Positions 36,501-46,456 of a stretch of 64,000 bases of DNA are shown piece by piece. The notes below the pieces were generated by a model. That model was not told where the DNA came from. It saw nothing but the letters and a program-made list of their open reading frames with translations, and searched no databases. The stretch covers positions 57,783 to 121,782 of the forward strand of contig CALDZP010000028.1 of the NCBI GenBank assembly GCA_937944105.1, given 5' to 3'. The position numbers and the translations under genes are program-made. The stretch's first letter is position 1; every line of letters starts with the position of its first letter. The DNA is from an uncultured Ignavibacteria bacterium. Lineage in GTDB: Bacteria > Bacteroidota > Ignavibacteria > Ch128b.

Positions 36501-37061
36501 TCATTTGGATTCGGTTATAATAAAACTATCGGTATATCCTAAATTGTAAAGTGCATCTTTTATTCCTTTAGCATGTTCCCACTTTGAATAAATTCCCAAT
36601 CTCACCTTATATAGGTTATCCTGAAATTCAACATAAACTTGTTGATTTGGCATTCGCTGTCTTAACTTTTTTGCTTCCGATTCTGCATTCAGCCTACTTT
36701 TAAAGGCAAACACTTGTACTTTGTACTGATATTGGGAAGGGGAAGTACTTTCATAAGTGGGTTCTGAAACTGGAGTCTTTTCAGGTTCAAGCTTGACTTT
36801 AATCGGGGGTGGGGGTGGTGTTGGTGGACCCTGCGGAATATATTCTGGTTGAGTAGTAACCACTACATTACTTTCTTGAATGCTTTTGTCTTGTGTCTGA
36901 CCTTGTTTCAATTCTGGTGTTTGTGATTTTTCTTCTGTGGTATAGGTAACTTCTTTTTGACCGGCTTCATACTCTTCAGTCACATCAGATGCAGAACAGC
37001 CAATTAAAAAGAAAACCCCGAATGTCAATAAGTAAGCAATTTTTAGTTTTAGTGTTTTCAT
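36501..37061 (-). CDS. SPOR-domain lipoprotein (first of two, operon head)
   Basis: 186 residues. Lipobox FLIGCSAS with Cys at ~22, then a Pro/Gln/Glu-rich linker (IPQGPPTPPPPPIKVKLEP, ~72-92) long enough to span part of the periplasm, and a C-terminal SPOR domain (~108-185: YKVQVFAFKSRLNAESEAKK, LYKVRLGIYSKWEHAKGI). It is the first gene of a seven-gene minus-strand operon ending at 30969. A -7-like TATATTTG (minus strand, 37099-37106) lies upstream, but its nearest TTG is 23 bases away rather than 20. Confidence 0.87.
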   Translation of the reverse strand: MKTLKLKIAYLLTFGVFFLIGCSASDVTEEYEAGQKEVTYTTEEKSQTPELKQGQTQDKSIQESNVVVTTQPEYIPQGPPTPPPPPIKVKLEPEKTPVSEPTYESTSPSQYQYKVQVFAFKSRLNAESEAKKLRQRMPNQQVYVEFQDNLYKVRLGIYSKWEHAKGIKDALYNLGYTDSFIITESK

Positions 37062-37235
37062 ATAAACCTCTTTTTTATATTGTAATATTAAATTTTTTCA
37101 AATATAAAATCAAGTTTTATAATAAATTACAAATATTGATTAAAGTTTTTTTATAAATAAACTTAAGAACTTTATTAAATTTTGTAAAATTTTTTAATAA
37201 GAGATGAAAATTCAAAATTCTAAAAATTTTAGTGA

Positions 37236-37266
37236 TTGTAAATACCTTAAAATTTTCTTAATTTTG
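37236..37266 (+). promoter_or_regulatory. Bacteroidota-type promoter upstream of glgA
   Basis: TTG at 37236-37238, 20 bases, TAATTTTG at 37259-37266, then 20 bases to the glgA ATG. The start of transcription would be about 10-15 bases before the ATG. Confidence 0.65.
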
Positions 37267-37286
37267 TTAAAAATTTTGTCGGAAAA

Positions 37287-38783
37287 ATGAAAAACAAAAA
37301 TCTTAAGATACTTTTCATTACATCAGAAGCATCTCCTTTTGTAAAAACAGGAGGTTTAGGGGATGTATCTTCTGCTTTACCTCAAAGTTTAATGGAACTT
37401 GGTAATGAAGTCCGTCTTGTATTACCCAAATACGGGGCAGTTGATGAAAGAAAATTTAAGATTCATGAAATTGTCAGACTTAAAGATATACCAATACATC
37501 TTGGAAATGAAATAGAACTTGTAAGCATGAGGTCTTGTTTCCTTGTTGGAAATAAGACTAAAGTTCAAATTTATTTCTTTGATAATCAGAAATATTTCGG
37601 TTCTCGAAAAGGATTATATCAGGATGTAAATACTAAAAAGGATTATCCAGATAACCATGAAAGGTTTATACTTTATGCCAAAGGTATAATGGAGTTAATT
37701 AAAAAACTTGGATGGACACCAGATATAATCCATTGTAACGACTGGCAAACAGGTTTAATTCCAGCTTATCTTAAAACAGTTTATGGAGATCTTGAAATAT
37801 TAAAAGATACTAAAGTTGTCTTTACAATACATAATGTTGAATTTCCTGGTGTCTTTCCAAAAGAAGTTTTTAAATTAACTGGTTTACCTGAATCAGTTCT
37901 TAATGAGATTACAGTTAATGATGGTTCTAAAATTAGTTTCTTGAAGGCAGGTGTGGTCTATGCTGATGCTGTAACAACAGTTAGTGAAAAATATGCTGAA
38001 GAGCTTTGCACTATTGATGAACTTGGTGGTATTATAAAAAATACTTTGAAAAAGAGAAAAAATGATTTTTATGGGATTATTAACGGCGTAGATTATTCAG
38101 TCTGGAATCCTGAGAATGATAAATACATTCCAGCTAAATTTAGCATAAAAGATCTATCAGGAAAAACTGAAAATAAAAAATCATTATTGGAATATTTAAA
38201 GCTTCCAGTTGAGTTAGATGTACCAGTAATCGGTACTATTACTCGATTTGCTGAACAAAAAGGAATTGATTTGATTGAAGGTGCAATTGAAGATTTATTA
38301 AATCTGGATTTAAAATATGTATTGCTCGGACAGGGAGACAAAAAATATCAACAATTTTTCGAAAAAATTCAGAAAAAATATCCTGAAAAATTCGCTTTCT
38401 ATTATGGATTTAATGAAGAACTTGCTCATTTGATTGAAGCTGGTGCGGATATGTATCTAATGCCTTCAAAATATGAGCCTTGTGGATTAACTCAACTTTA
38501 TGCATTGAAATATGGTACCATACCAATAGTGAGATATACTGGAGGACTTGCTGATACTATAATAAGAGTTAATGGTAACGATGCAAATGGAACTGGTTTT
38601 GTATTTAAAAAGTATGAAGTTGAGGATATGATGAAAGAAATAAAGAGAGCTTTGAAATTATATCAGGATAAAGAATTCTGGATTAAATTAATGAAAAAAG
38701 CAATGTCTCTTGATTTCAGCTGGTATAATTCCGCTAAAAAATATGTTGAATTGTATAAAAAACTACTAAAGGATGTAAAATAA
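37287..38783 (+). CDS. glgA: Glycogen (starch) synthase
   Basis: 498 residues, GT5. It extends alpha-1,4-glucan from ADP-glucose. The N-terminal KTGGLGDVSSALPQSL is the ADP-glucose-binding signature (~18-33). C-terminal motifs are ITRFAEQKGIDL, YMLMPSKYEPCGLTQLYALK (as YLMPSKYEPCGLTQ) and VRYTGGLADTI. No other glg gene is present. It heads a tightly packed plus-strand run through tatC and a prenyl synthase, probably from the promoter at 37236. Confidence 0.96.
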   Translation: MKNKNLKILFITSEASPFVKTGGLGDVSSALPQSLMELGNEVRLVLPKYGAVDERKFKIHEIVRLKDIPIHLGNEIELVSMRSCFLVGNKTKVQIYFFDNQKYFGSRKGLYQDVNTKKDYPDNHERFILYAKGIMELIKKLGWTPDIIHCNDWQTGLIPAYLKTVYGDLEILKDTKVVFTIHNVEFPGVFPKEVFKLTGLPESVLNEITVNDGSKISFLKAGVVYADAVTTVSEKYAEELCTIDELGGIIKNTLKKRKNDFYGIINGVDYSVWNPENDKYIPAKFSIKDLSGKTENKKSLLEYLKLPVELDVPVIGTITRFAEQKGIDLIEGAIEDLLNLDLKYVLLGQGDKKYQQFFEKIQKKYPEKFAFYYGFNEELAHLIEAGADMYLMPSKYEPCGLTQLYALKYGTIPIVRYTGGLADTIIRVNGNDANGTGFVFKKYEVEDMMKEIKRALKLYQDKEFWIKLMKKAMSLDFSWYNSAKKYVELYKKLLKDVK

Positions 38784-38785
38784 AT

Positions 38786-40009
38786 TTGAAAACAATCTTA
38801 AACTCATTCTTTCACCGAAAATTAACATTAATCATAATCATCTCGATTAGTTTAAGTTCTTGCTCAGAAAATCCATCTATTACTGGTTATGACTTGCTAA
38901 ACCCTGCTGAGTCTTTAATTATTACAAAATTTGATTCAACCAGAGATAGCTCATATGTAACTCATAAACAAATAATACAACATGATATACTTGGTGGAAC
39001 CAAAAGAATTTTAATCGGGAAATACAATGACTTAACCGCATATTCTTTGATTAGATTCATTCTTGGTTTATCAAGTGAATTGAAAGATGCTGTTAAAAAA
39101 AATGATGTGGTAATTACATCTGCAAGAATAAAAATGAACCCTGTATATAAATTTGGTGATACCCTTTCTAATTCTTTTTCGATTGAAATAAAAGAAATTT
39201 ATACTTTTTTTGATGAGTATAAATTTACAATTGATAGTCTAAAAAGTGGTAGATATGAAATTGCAGATGAAAATATCTTAAATAGGACAATTGATGACGA
39301 TACCTTATTTTATTGTGAATTAAATACAAATAAAGTTTTAAATTGGTTTAAGTTAGTTGCTTCAGATTCTTCAAGAAAACTACAAGGTTTATTTTTTAGT
39401 CCCACGGCTTCCACAAATTATATAAAGGGTTTTGCTTCATCAAATGCCTATTACTTAGGTGATCCGATTGTTCTTGAAGTTGTAGCTCAATATAATTCAA
39501 AGATTGATTCATTGAAATTCTTCGTCGACGCTGATTTACATGTAGTAGAATCTTCAATAGAATCATCGGTTGAACCAGTAACGGATGATTCAAAAATTGT
39601 ATTACAATCTGGTATAAAAACGAAATCATTAATCTATTTTGATATATCAAGAGTTCCTAAAAATGCAATTGTAAATTCTACATTAATCAGATTATATCCA
39701 GATACACTATCATCAAAATTCGGTACAAGTCATTATGATTCTTTAATGGTTCAGTACATTACTGACTCTACAAAAATCTCAATTGATAGTGCAGTAGCAT
39801 TTACACTTGTAAAAACTGAATACGGTTATTACGAAGGTCAGGTTAATTATTTTATTCAAAAGTGGATTGATAATGATGCTAATCGTGGATTTTTGCTTTC
39901 CACTCGTGACCCAGATGGTGGAGTTGATAAGTTTGTTTTTTATGGACCAAATGCAACAATATTCGAAAAACGTCCTCAATTAATTATCAATTATTCTTAT
40001 AAAAAATGA
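38786..40009 (+). CDS. Exported lipoprotein, DNRLRE-like C-terminus
   Basis: 407 residues from a TTG start two bases after glgA, with AAAGGATG upstream. The leader (LTLIIIISISLSSCSE) ends in a lipobox, Cys ~26. The body is beta-rich with two similar halves, and the end (GFLLSTRDPDGG ... KRPQLIINYSYKK) resembles the DNRLRE/DUF4270 type of surface protein in Bacteroidota. Substrate or partner unknown. It overlaps the following barrel gene by four bases, so the two probably act together at the outer membrane. Confidence 0.65.
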   Translation: MKTILNSFFHRKLTLIIIISISLSSCSENPSITGYDLLNPAESLIITKFDSTRDSSYVTHKQIIQHDILGGTKRILIGKYNDLTAYSLIRFILGLSSELKDAVKKNDVVITSARIKMNPVYKFGDTLSNSFSIEIKEIYTFFDEYKFTIDSLKSGRYEIADENILNRTIDDDTLFYCELNTNKVLNWFKLVASDSSRKLQGLFFSPTASTNYIKGFASSNAYYLGDPIVLEVVAQYNSKIDSLKFFVDADLHVVESSIESSVEPVTDDSKIVLQSGIKTKSLIYFDISRVPKNAIVNSTLIRLYPDTLSSKFGTSHYDSLMVQYITDSTKISIDSAVAFTLVKTEYGYYEGQVNYFIQKWIDNDANRGFLLSTRDPDGGVDKFVFYGPNATIFEKRPQLIINYSYKK

Positions 40010-41229
40010 AAAAAATTTTCTTAACACTAATAATTGTCTCAAACTTTTTGTTTGGTCAAACGACATCAATTTATTCAAATTTTGGAGTAGGTGAACTAAA
40101 TTTAAATCCTACCGTTCGGCGCAGTGGATTTGGACTTGGAATAGCAGGTTCTGATAACTTTGATATAAATCCATTCAATCCTGCAAGTACAACTCAAATA
40201 AAATTTGTAAAGTTTGCTGCATCATTAAATTATAGCTATAATAATTATTCTGATCAAAATTCTAAAAATCAAATACGAAATGGGTCCTTTGAAAATTTAT
40301 TATTAGCGATACCAATTCAAAGAGATTATGGAATAGTTTTAAGCGGCGGAATATCCCCCTTTACTAAAGTTAATTATAAAGTTCTTTCACCAACTAAATA
40401 CTTTGATTCAATTCCGTATCATATTAAATATGAATCTATTGGTGGACTGACAGATTATTTTGTTGCACTTTCTTATGAACTAAAAGAATTTGGTTCGTTG
40501 GGTTTCTCTACCAATTTTATGATTGGTACAGTTATAAATAAAATTTCTACAGAATTTAATAATACTTCCATAATCGATCCTTCATTTACAACCGAGACAA
40601 ATTATAATGGCTTAGCATTTCGTTTGGCTTACATATCAAAAAATTTAAGTTCTTATCTGGATTTTCTTCCAGTCAAAGATCTTAAAATTGGAATTAGCTA
40701 CTTAAATCAAACATCATTGAAATCAAATAAGACTGAATTAAAACAGGGAATCTTTATAGATACCACAGGTAGCGAATCTTTCGAAACAAAATTGCCTGCT
40801 CAATTTTCAGTTGGTTTGTATACTAAATTTTCTGATCGATTAAATTTATATGTAGATTATTTAAATCAGAACTGGACAAAATTAAATACACCGACTCAGA
40901 CGAACTTTTCGACAACAAATCAACATTATGTATCAATCGGATTTGAGTATGTACCCATTTCAAGACCGGAAAAATATTTAGATGCAATTACCTGGCGTTT
41001 AGGATTTTTTACCAAAAATATTGGTATTGAAATAAATAAACAGAAAATAAATGAATATGGATTTAAGGCTGGTTTTTCATTACCAATTGATCAATTAAAT
41101 TTATTGGATTTTGGTTTACAATATTCAATTCGAGGTAATCGAGATAATATTTTTGTTAAAGAAAAAATTTTGAATATTTGGATTGGAATAAATTTTGCAG
41201 AAATCTGGTTTGTAAGAAATGAAGAATAA
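40006..41229 (+). CDS. Outer-membrane beta-barrel protein, unnamed family
   Basis: 407 residues. A signal peptide (MKKIFLTLIIVSNFLFGQ) is followed by alternating beta strands with many Tyr/Phe/Asn residues. NFGVGELNLNPTVRRSGFGL near the N-terminus resembles the start of Bacteroidota barrel proteins of the FadL/PorV-like class, and the end (LNIWIGINFAEIWFVRNEE) is not a classical C-terminal Phe. No enzyme motif. Encoded between a surface lipoprotein and an exported TPR protein with overlaps or short gaps. Confidence 0.7.
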   Translation: MKKIFLTLIIVSNFLFGQTTSIYSNFGVGELNLNPTVRRSGFGLGIAGSDNFDINPFNPASTTQIKFVKFAASLNYSYNNYSDQNSKNQIRNGSFENLLLAIPIQRDYGIVLSGGISPFTKVNYKVLSPTKYFDSIPYHIKYESIGGLTDYFVALSYELKEFGSLGFSTNFMIGTVINKISTEFNNTSIIDPSFTTETNYNGLAFRLAYISKNLSSYLDFLPVKDLKIGISYLNQTSLKSNKTELKQGIFIDTTGSESFETKLPAQFSVGLYTKFSDRLNLYVDYLNQNWTKLNTPTQTNFSTTNQHYVSIGFEYVPISRPEKYLDAITWRLGFFTKNIGIEINKQKINEYGFKAGFSLPIDQLNLLDFGLQYSIRGNRDNIFVKEKILNIWIGINFAEIWFVRNEE

Positions 41230-41246
41230 AAATCATAGGTAAAAAA

Positions 41247-42503
41247 ATGAAAAACAAATTTTTCTATTTAGCAATATTAATTTCAATTCTCTTTGTTTCT
41301 CCATCATTTGGTCAAGGGGAAACTCAACCAGATACTTTAAAGATTTACCGCAAATGGAGTCTATTCTCAGAATATCATAAAAATGGAGATTATGAAACGG
41401 CTTTACCTTATGGATTTGAGATTTTAGAAATCAACCCTGCAAAATTTAAAACTATCTTTCTGAAATTAGAAGACTGTTTGATTTTTCTACATGATTCGAC
41501 TTCAACAAATGATGAAATGAAAAAAATGTATGCTGATACACTAATGTATGTTTACCAACTTGCAATTAAAACTCAACCTGAAAATGCAGCTTATTATTAT
41601 AGGAAAATGGGTTATTATCTTGAAACATGGTATTCAGGTAGGGAATTGGATGCAATTAAGGCTTATGAAAGAGCTTATGAAATTGATAAAGAGTTAGACT
41701 TTTATTATGTCGATAGATTAGGATTACTTTATATTAAACTTGCTACAGATGAAAATGACTATCGATTAAAGGCTTTTGAACTTTATCAAACTGCTTCCAC
41801 AAAAGATCCAAATAATCCAATTCCCCTTGAGCGTATGAAATCACTGGCAGAAAACATTGAGCAGCTTATTGAAATTACTTACAATGCCTGGAAACTTGAT
41901 AAAGATAATCTTCAAAAAGCCTGGCAGTATGCTTCTATAACTTATCAAACTGGCGAATATGAAAAAGCAATTGAACCTCTTGAATTTCTTGTGAAGAAAG
42001 TTAATGATTCCGAAACTTATTGGTCGCGACTTGCAACTTGCTATCAAAAAACAGAAAAATATCAAAAAGCGATCGAAGCTTATAAAAAAGCTTTTGAATT
42101 AAATCCAAAGGTTCGAGAATATCCTTTGAACATAGGTATTTGTTATAAAGAACTTGGACAACTTCCAACAGCAAGAACATTTTTCTATAGAGCTTCTGAA
42201 GTTGATAAGAATTGGGGTTTACCATATATATATGAAGCTACACTTTATCAATCTGCTGTTCAACGTTGCGGAACGTTTGATTTTATGGATAAAGTTGTTC
42301 TACAACTTGCAATGGATACATATAAAAAAGCAAAATCTATTGATCCATCTGTAGCTTCTATTGCAGATGAAGCAATTAAGTCATTATCATCTTCGGTTCC
42401 AACAAAAGAAGATTATTTCTTTAGAAAATTAAAGTCCGGAACTGTTATTAAAATTGAAGGTCCTTGTTATAATTGGATTGGAAAAAGCATTGTGGTACCT
42501 TGA
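41247..42503 (+). CDS. Exported TPR-repeat protein
   Basis: 418 residues with a signal peptide (FFYLAILISILFVSPSFG). At least five TPR-like helical pairs follow: YYYRKMGYYLETWYSGRELD, YEKAIEPLEFLVKKVNDSE, YWSRLATCYQKTEKYQKAIE and AYKKAFELNPKVREYPLNIG among them. A distinct C-terminal tail ends GKSIVVP. Probably a periplasmic scaffold for the barrel and lipoprotein encoded just upstream. Role in transport or assembly is a guess. Confidence 0.8.
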   Translation: MKNKFFYLAILISILFVSPSFGQGETQPDTLKIYRKWSLFSEYHKNGDYETALPYGFEILEINPAKFKTIFLKLEDCLIFLHDSTSTNDEMKKMYADTLMYVYQLAIKTQPENAAYYYRKMGYYLETWYSGRELDAIKAYERAYEIDKELDFYYVDRLGLLYIKLATDENDYRLKAFELYQTASTKDPNNPIPLERMKSLAENIEQLIEITYNAWKLDKDNLQKAWQYASITYQTGEYEKAIEPLEFLVKKVNDSETYWSRLATCYQKTEKYQKAIEAYKKAFELNPKVREYPLNIGICYKELGQLPTARTFFYRASEVDKNWGLPYIYEATLYQSAVQRCGTFDFMDKVVLQLAMDTYKKAKSIDPSVASIADEAIKSLSSSVPTKEDYFFRKLKSGTVIKIEGPCYNWIGKSIVVP

Positions 42504-42508
42504 CAATA

Positions 42509-42958
42509 ATGAAAGTAGCTATAGGATCTGATCACGCGGGTTTTAAATTAAAAGAACAAATCAAAGCCTTTCTTATTCAGAAAGGCTTTGAAATTTTAGA
42601 TAAAGGTTGCTTCTCTGAACAAAGTTGTGATTATCCTGACTTTGGAGAAGCAGTTGCACTGGAAGTTGTAAATAATAATTGTGATTTTGGATGTATTATT
42701 TGTGGTACAGGTATTGGGATTTCAATTTCTGCCAATAAAATTCCCGGTATTCGAGCGGCATTATGCACATCAAAGGAAATGGCTCATTTTGCTAAAGCAC
42801 ATAACAATGCAAATGTCATTGCATTAGGTGCTCGAATAAAATTACAAGACTCACCTGAAGAAATTATAGAAGCATTTATTAATTCAAATTTTGAAGGTGG
42901 TCGACATGAAAGAAGAATAGAAAAAATCAACAAACTGGAAGAGAAATACAAATGTTAG
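42509..42958 (+). CDS. rpiB: Ribose-5-phosphate isomerase B
   Basis: 149 residues. It interconverts ribose 5-phosphate and ribulose 5-phosphate. [20 protein letters not shown], the catalytic-Cys loop [20 protein letters not shown] and [13 protein letters not shown] are diagnostic. The ATG at 42509 gives the family start; an upstream in-frame ATG at 42473 lies in the TPR gene. It overlaps glyA by seven bases. Relatives act on allose or galactose phosphates, but RpiB is the best fit. Confidence 0.93.
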   Translation: MKVAIGSDHAGFKLKEQIKAFLIQKGFEILDKGCFSEQSCDYPDFGEAVALEVVNNNCDFGCIICGTGIGISISANKIPGIRAALCTSKEMAHFAKAHNNANVIALGARIKLQDSPEEIIEAFINSNFEGGRHERRIEKINKLEEKYKC

Positions 42959-44259
42959 GTTTCAAATTAAACGATCAAGTTGCACAAGATATATTAAAGA
43001 AAGAAATTCTCCGTCAGGAAGAAGGGCTTGAATTAATCGCATCAGAAAATTATGTAAGTTTAGATGTGCTCCGAGCTTTAGGTTCAGTATTAACCAACAA
43101 ATATGCTGAAGGTTATCCTGGTAAAAGATACTATGGTGGCTGCGAATATGTCGATATGGCAGAAGATCTTGCAAGAGAAAGAGTTAAAAAGTTATTTGGA
43201 TGCGAATATGTAAATGTTCAACCTCATTCAGGTTCGCAAGCTAATATGGCTGTTTATTTTTCTATCTTGAAACCTGGTGATAAAATTATGGGATTAAATC
43301 TGGCTCATGGTGGTCATTTAACTCATGGTTCACCGGTTAATTTCAGTGGTAAATTTTTTGAAGTGATTGCATATAATGTGCGAGAGGACAATCAATTAAT
43401 AGATTTTGATCAAGTAGAATCTTTGGCTAAACAACACAAGCCAAAGGCAATTGTAATAGGTGCAAGCGCTTATCCAAGAGATTGGGATTACAAAAAATTT
43501 AGAGAAATAGCAAACTCAATAAATGCTTATTTAATAGCTGATATTGCGCATCCCGCTGGATTAATTGCTTCAAAATTATTAAATGATCCAATGCCTTATT
43601 GTGATTTTGTTACAACAACAACTCATAAAACCTTGAGGGGTCCTCGCGGTGGCATGATTATGGTCGGTAAAGATTATGAAAACCGTGAGGGAATCCGTGC
43701 TCCTAAAAGTGGTAGATTAAAAATGATCTCTGAAATAATTGATTCAAATGTAATGCCTGGGATCCAAGGTGGTCCATTAATGCATGTCATTTTAGCAAAG
43801 GCTGTAGCTTTTGGTGAAGCATTAAAACCAGAATTTGTGGAATACTCAAAACAAGTTATAAAAAATGCACAAAGACTTGCTCAAAGATTCATTGAAAAAG
43901 GTTATAAAGTTACTACTGATGGCACAGATAATCATTTGATTTTAATTGATTTACGTTCAAAAGGCTTAACTGGTAAACAAGCTGAAGATGCATTAGGTTT
44001 AGCTGGAATTACTGTTAATAAAAATATGGTTCCTTATGATACTCAAAGTCCTATGGTTACAAGCGGAATTAGAATTGGAACCCCTGCTGTTACTACAAGA
44101 GGAATGAAGGAAAATGAAATGGATGTGATTTTTGAATTTATCGATTCTGCTTTGACAGACATAAATGATGTAAACAAGTTAAGAACGATACGAGAGGAAG
44201 TAAAACAATTCTGCTTAAAATTTCCAATCTATAAAGATTTGCTCAACGAAATACAATAA
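42952..44259 (+). CDS. glyA: Serine hydroxymethyltransferase
   Basis: 435 residues, PLP enzyme. It converts serine and THF to glycine and methylene-[23 protein letters not shown] (written [11 protein letters not shown]), the PLP-lysine motif [15 protein letters not shown] and HAGGQVIPGIQGG-like [13 protein letters not shown] are complete. With gcvP, ftcD and fchA, this window carries several one-carbon enzymes, though in separate operons. Confidence 0.97.
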   Translation: MLGFKLNDQVAQDILKKEILRQEEGLELIASENYVSLDVLRALGSVLTNKYAEGYPGKRYYGGCEYVDMAEDLARERVKKLFGCEYVNVQPHSGSQANMAVYFSILKPGDKIMGLNLAHGGHLTHGSPVNFSGKFFEVIAYNVREDNQLIDFDQVESLAKQHKPKAIVIGASAYPRDWDYKKFREIANSINAYLIADIAHPAGLIASKLLNDPMPYCDFVTTTTHKTLRGPRGGMIMVGKDYENREGIRAPKSGRLKMISEIIDSNVMPGIQGGPLMHVILAKAVAFGEALKPEFVEYSKQVIKNAQRLAQRFIEKGYKVTTDGTDNHLILIDLRSKGLTGKQAEDALGLAGITVNKNMVPYDTQSPMVTSGIRIGTPAVTTRGMKENEMDVIFEFIDSALTDINDVNKLRTIREEVKQFCLKFPIYKDLLNEIQ

Positions 44260-45018
44260 ATGAGTGATAGCTTGAATAAAGTCGAGAATGAAGCTGAATT
44301 CAAGGAGATGACTTTCCTTGAACATCTGGAAGAATTAAGATGGACCATTATCAAATCATTAATTGGTATTGTTGTAGCAGCAATTATTAGTTGGATTTTC
44401 ATTGAGGTAATTATAAATGATATTCTTTTGTATCCTGCTATTAGGGTTGGTGTTAAACTTCAAAATTTAAAACCGTTTGGTCAGTTATTTCTTTACTTTC
44501 AGGTGGCGTTATTTAGTGGGTTAATTTTAAGTTTGCCATGGGTTATTTATCAAATATGGAAATTTATTGAACCTGCATTGCATAAACATGAAAAAAGATA
44601 TGTTTCATTAATTATAATTTTTACATCTTTATCTTTTTTATTAGGTGCAGCTTTTGCTTATTTCATTCTTCTACCTTATTCATTAAACTTTGCATTCACT
44701 TTCGGTTCTACAGAGATTGAAAATAAATTTGCTATTGATGAGTATCTTTCAATCGTTATAAGTTTAATTATTCTTTCAGGTATTGTGTTTGAGTTACCGA
44801 TGCTTTCATTTTTTTTGACAAAATTAGGTTTATTAACTCCACATATAATGAGGCGATACTGGAGGTATGCAATAGTCATAATTTTAATTATTGCTGCAAT
44901 TATAACTCCAACTGTGGATCCTGTTAGTCAATCTTTATTAGCAATTCCCTTATTTTTGTTATATGAAATTAGTATATGGGTCTCAAAAATTTCGATGAGA
45001 AAAAAGAGTGAAGGATAA
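44260..45018 (+). CDS. tatC: Sec-independent protein translocase TatC
   Basis: 252 residues with six membrane helices. The N-terminal MTFLEHLEELRWTIIKSLI is the conserved twin-arginine signal-peptide binding region, including its Glu residues; FIEPALHKHEKRYV and PFVLTKLGL-like FFLTKLGLLTPHIMRRYWRY follow. It starts on the base after the glyA stop. tatA is not nearby. It overlaps the next gene by 11 bases. Confidence 0.95.
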   Translation: MSDSLNKVENEAEFKEMTFLEHLEELRWTIIKSLIGIVVAAIISWIFIEVIINDILLYPAIRVGVKLQNLKPFGQLFLYFQVALFSGLILSLPWVIYQIWKFIEPALHKHEKRYVSLIIIFTSLSFLLGAAFAYFILLPYSLNFAFTFGSTEIENKFAIDEYLSIVISLIILSGIVFELPMLSFFLTKLGLLTPHIMRRYWRYAIVIILIIAAIITPTVDPVSQSLLAIPLFLLYEISIWVSKISMRKKSEG

Positions 45019-45988
45019 AGAATTAAAAAATTTTATAGAACCAATTAAAGAAGAATTAAAAGAATTTCAGAAATTCTTTTCTGTTCAAATGCGTTCTCGA
45101 GTTGGTTTAGTCGAACTGATTGTTAGATATATTTTAAGGCAAAAAGGTAAAAGAATTCGTCCAACATTGGTTTTGCTTTCAGCTAAAACTTTAGGAGTGG
45201 TTAATGAACATACTTATCGTGGAGCTGTTTTGGTAGAAATGTTGCATACTGCAACGCTTGTTCACGATGATGTTGTTGATAATTCAGATACAAGAAGAGG
45301 ACTCCCTTCAATTAATGCAATCTGGAAAAATAGGATTGCTGTTTTAATGGGAGATTATCTTTTAGCGAGGGGATTGCAAATCGCTGTGGATAATAATGAA
45401 TTTGAATTTTTAAAAGTGATTACTAACACAGTAAAAAGAATGAGTGAAGGCGAATTACTTCAGATTCAAAAAATTAGAAAATTGAATAATGATGAAGAGA
45501 CTTATCTTAAAATAATCTCTGATAAGACGGCTTCATTATTTTCAACCTGTACAACAATTGGTGCTATGAGTGTTACAACAGATCAAAATATTATTAATGA
45601 TTTTCGGCAGTTTGGAGAATTTCTTGGAATAGCATTTCAAATTAAAGATGATATTTTAGACTTTGAGGGAAGTTCAAGCATAATGGGTAAACCAACAGGG
45701 AATGATTTAAGAGAAAAGAAACTTACACTTCCAATAATTTATGCATTAAAACAAGCTGAAAAGAATGAAGTGAAAAATATTAAAAATTTAATCAAAGGTA
45801 AATTAAGTAACAAAGATCTTAATTCAATATTTGATTTTGTAACAAAATATAATGGAATTGATTACGCAAATAATCGAGCAAATGAATATGCTACCAGAGC
45901 TATTGAAATCATTTCAAAATACCATGATTCTGAAAGTAAAAATGCATTGATTGATCTGGTGAAATTTATTCTTAATCGGAAAAATTAA
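45008..45988 (+). CDS. Trans-polyprenyl diphosphate synthase (IspB/HepT-like)
   Basis: 326 residues from a GTG. It has both Asp-rich motifs: LVHDDVVDNSDTRRG and QIKDDILDFEG, plus RPTLVLLSAKTLG and GNDLREKKLTLPIIYAL. It condenses IPP onto an allylic diphosphate. The residues before the first motif (LVEMLHTATLVHDD) are small-side-chain rich at -4/-5, consistent with a long-chain (quinone side-chain) synthase, but chain length cannot be fixed. It ends two bases before the convergent uspA. Confidence 0.9.
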   Translation: MKDKELKNFIEPIKEELKEFQKFFSVQMRSRVGLVELIVRYILRQKGKRIRPTLVLLSAKTLGVVNEHTYRGAVLVEMLHTATLVHDDVVDNSDTRRGLPSINAIWKNRIAVLMGDYLLARGLQIAVDNNEFEFLKVITNTVKRMSEGELLQIQKIRKLNNDEETYLKIISDKTASLFSTCTTIGAMSVTTDQNIINDFRQFGEFLGIAFQIKDDILDFEGSSSIMGKPTGNDLREKKLTLPIIYALKQAEKNEVKNIKNLIKGKLSNKDLNSIFDFVTKYNGIDYANNRANEYATRAIEIISKYHDSESKNALIDLVKFILNRKN

Positions 45989-45990
45989 AT

Positions 45991-46449
45991 TTACTTATTA
46001 ACCTTCTTTTCTCGAACGGCTAATACTGGAACAGGGCTTTTCCTTACAACTTTTTCAGCAGTGCTTCCAAAAAGAATATGCTCAATTCCAGTGTGTCCAT
46101 GGGTTGCAATTATTATCAAATCACAATTCAATTCTTTTGCAGAATTAATAATTTCTAAGAAAGGTTTGCCGGTTTTAACAATATAGGAAGCTTTAATTTC
46201 AGAAGGAACTTTATCTTCTATAAGTTTTTTCAATTCATCTTCAGCTCTGGATTGAATTTCAAAATCAACTTGACTTATTGGAATTTGACCAAGTCCAAAA
46301 TCACTAGGATAAACAATTGGTTCAATTACATAGATTAAAATTAATTCCGAATTAAATCTTTTCGAAAATTCTATCGAGTAATCAAGCGCCATCTTTGAGT
46401 ATTCTGAAAAATCAATAGGGACTAAAATTTTGTCAATCTTAAGTTCCAT
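45991..46449 (-). CDS. Universal stress protein, UspA family
   Basis: 152 residues. The alpha/beta ATP-binding Usp fold is shown by KILVPIDFSEYSKMALDYS at the start and the phosphate loop IATHGHTGIEHILFGSTAE (G-2X-G-9X-G-S type) near the end, so it likely binds ATP. The ATG at 46449 has GAGGTG just upstream; the frame extends to 46467 inside the cNMP gene. Last of the hisA-cNMP-usp operon. Confidence 0.92.
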   Translation of the reverse strand: MELKIDKILVPIDFSEYSKMALDYSIEFSKRFNSELILIYVIEPIVYPSDFGLGQIPISQVDFEIQSRAEDELKKLIEDKVPSEIKASYIVKTGKPFLEIINSAKELNCDLIIIATHGHTGIEHILFGSTAEKVVRKSPVPVLAVREKKVNK

Positions 46450-46456
46450 GATCACC

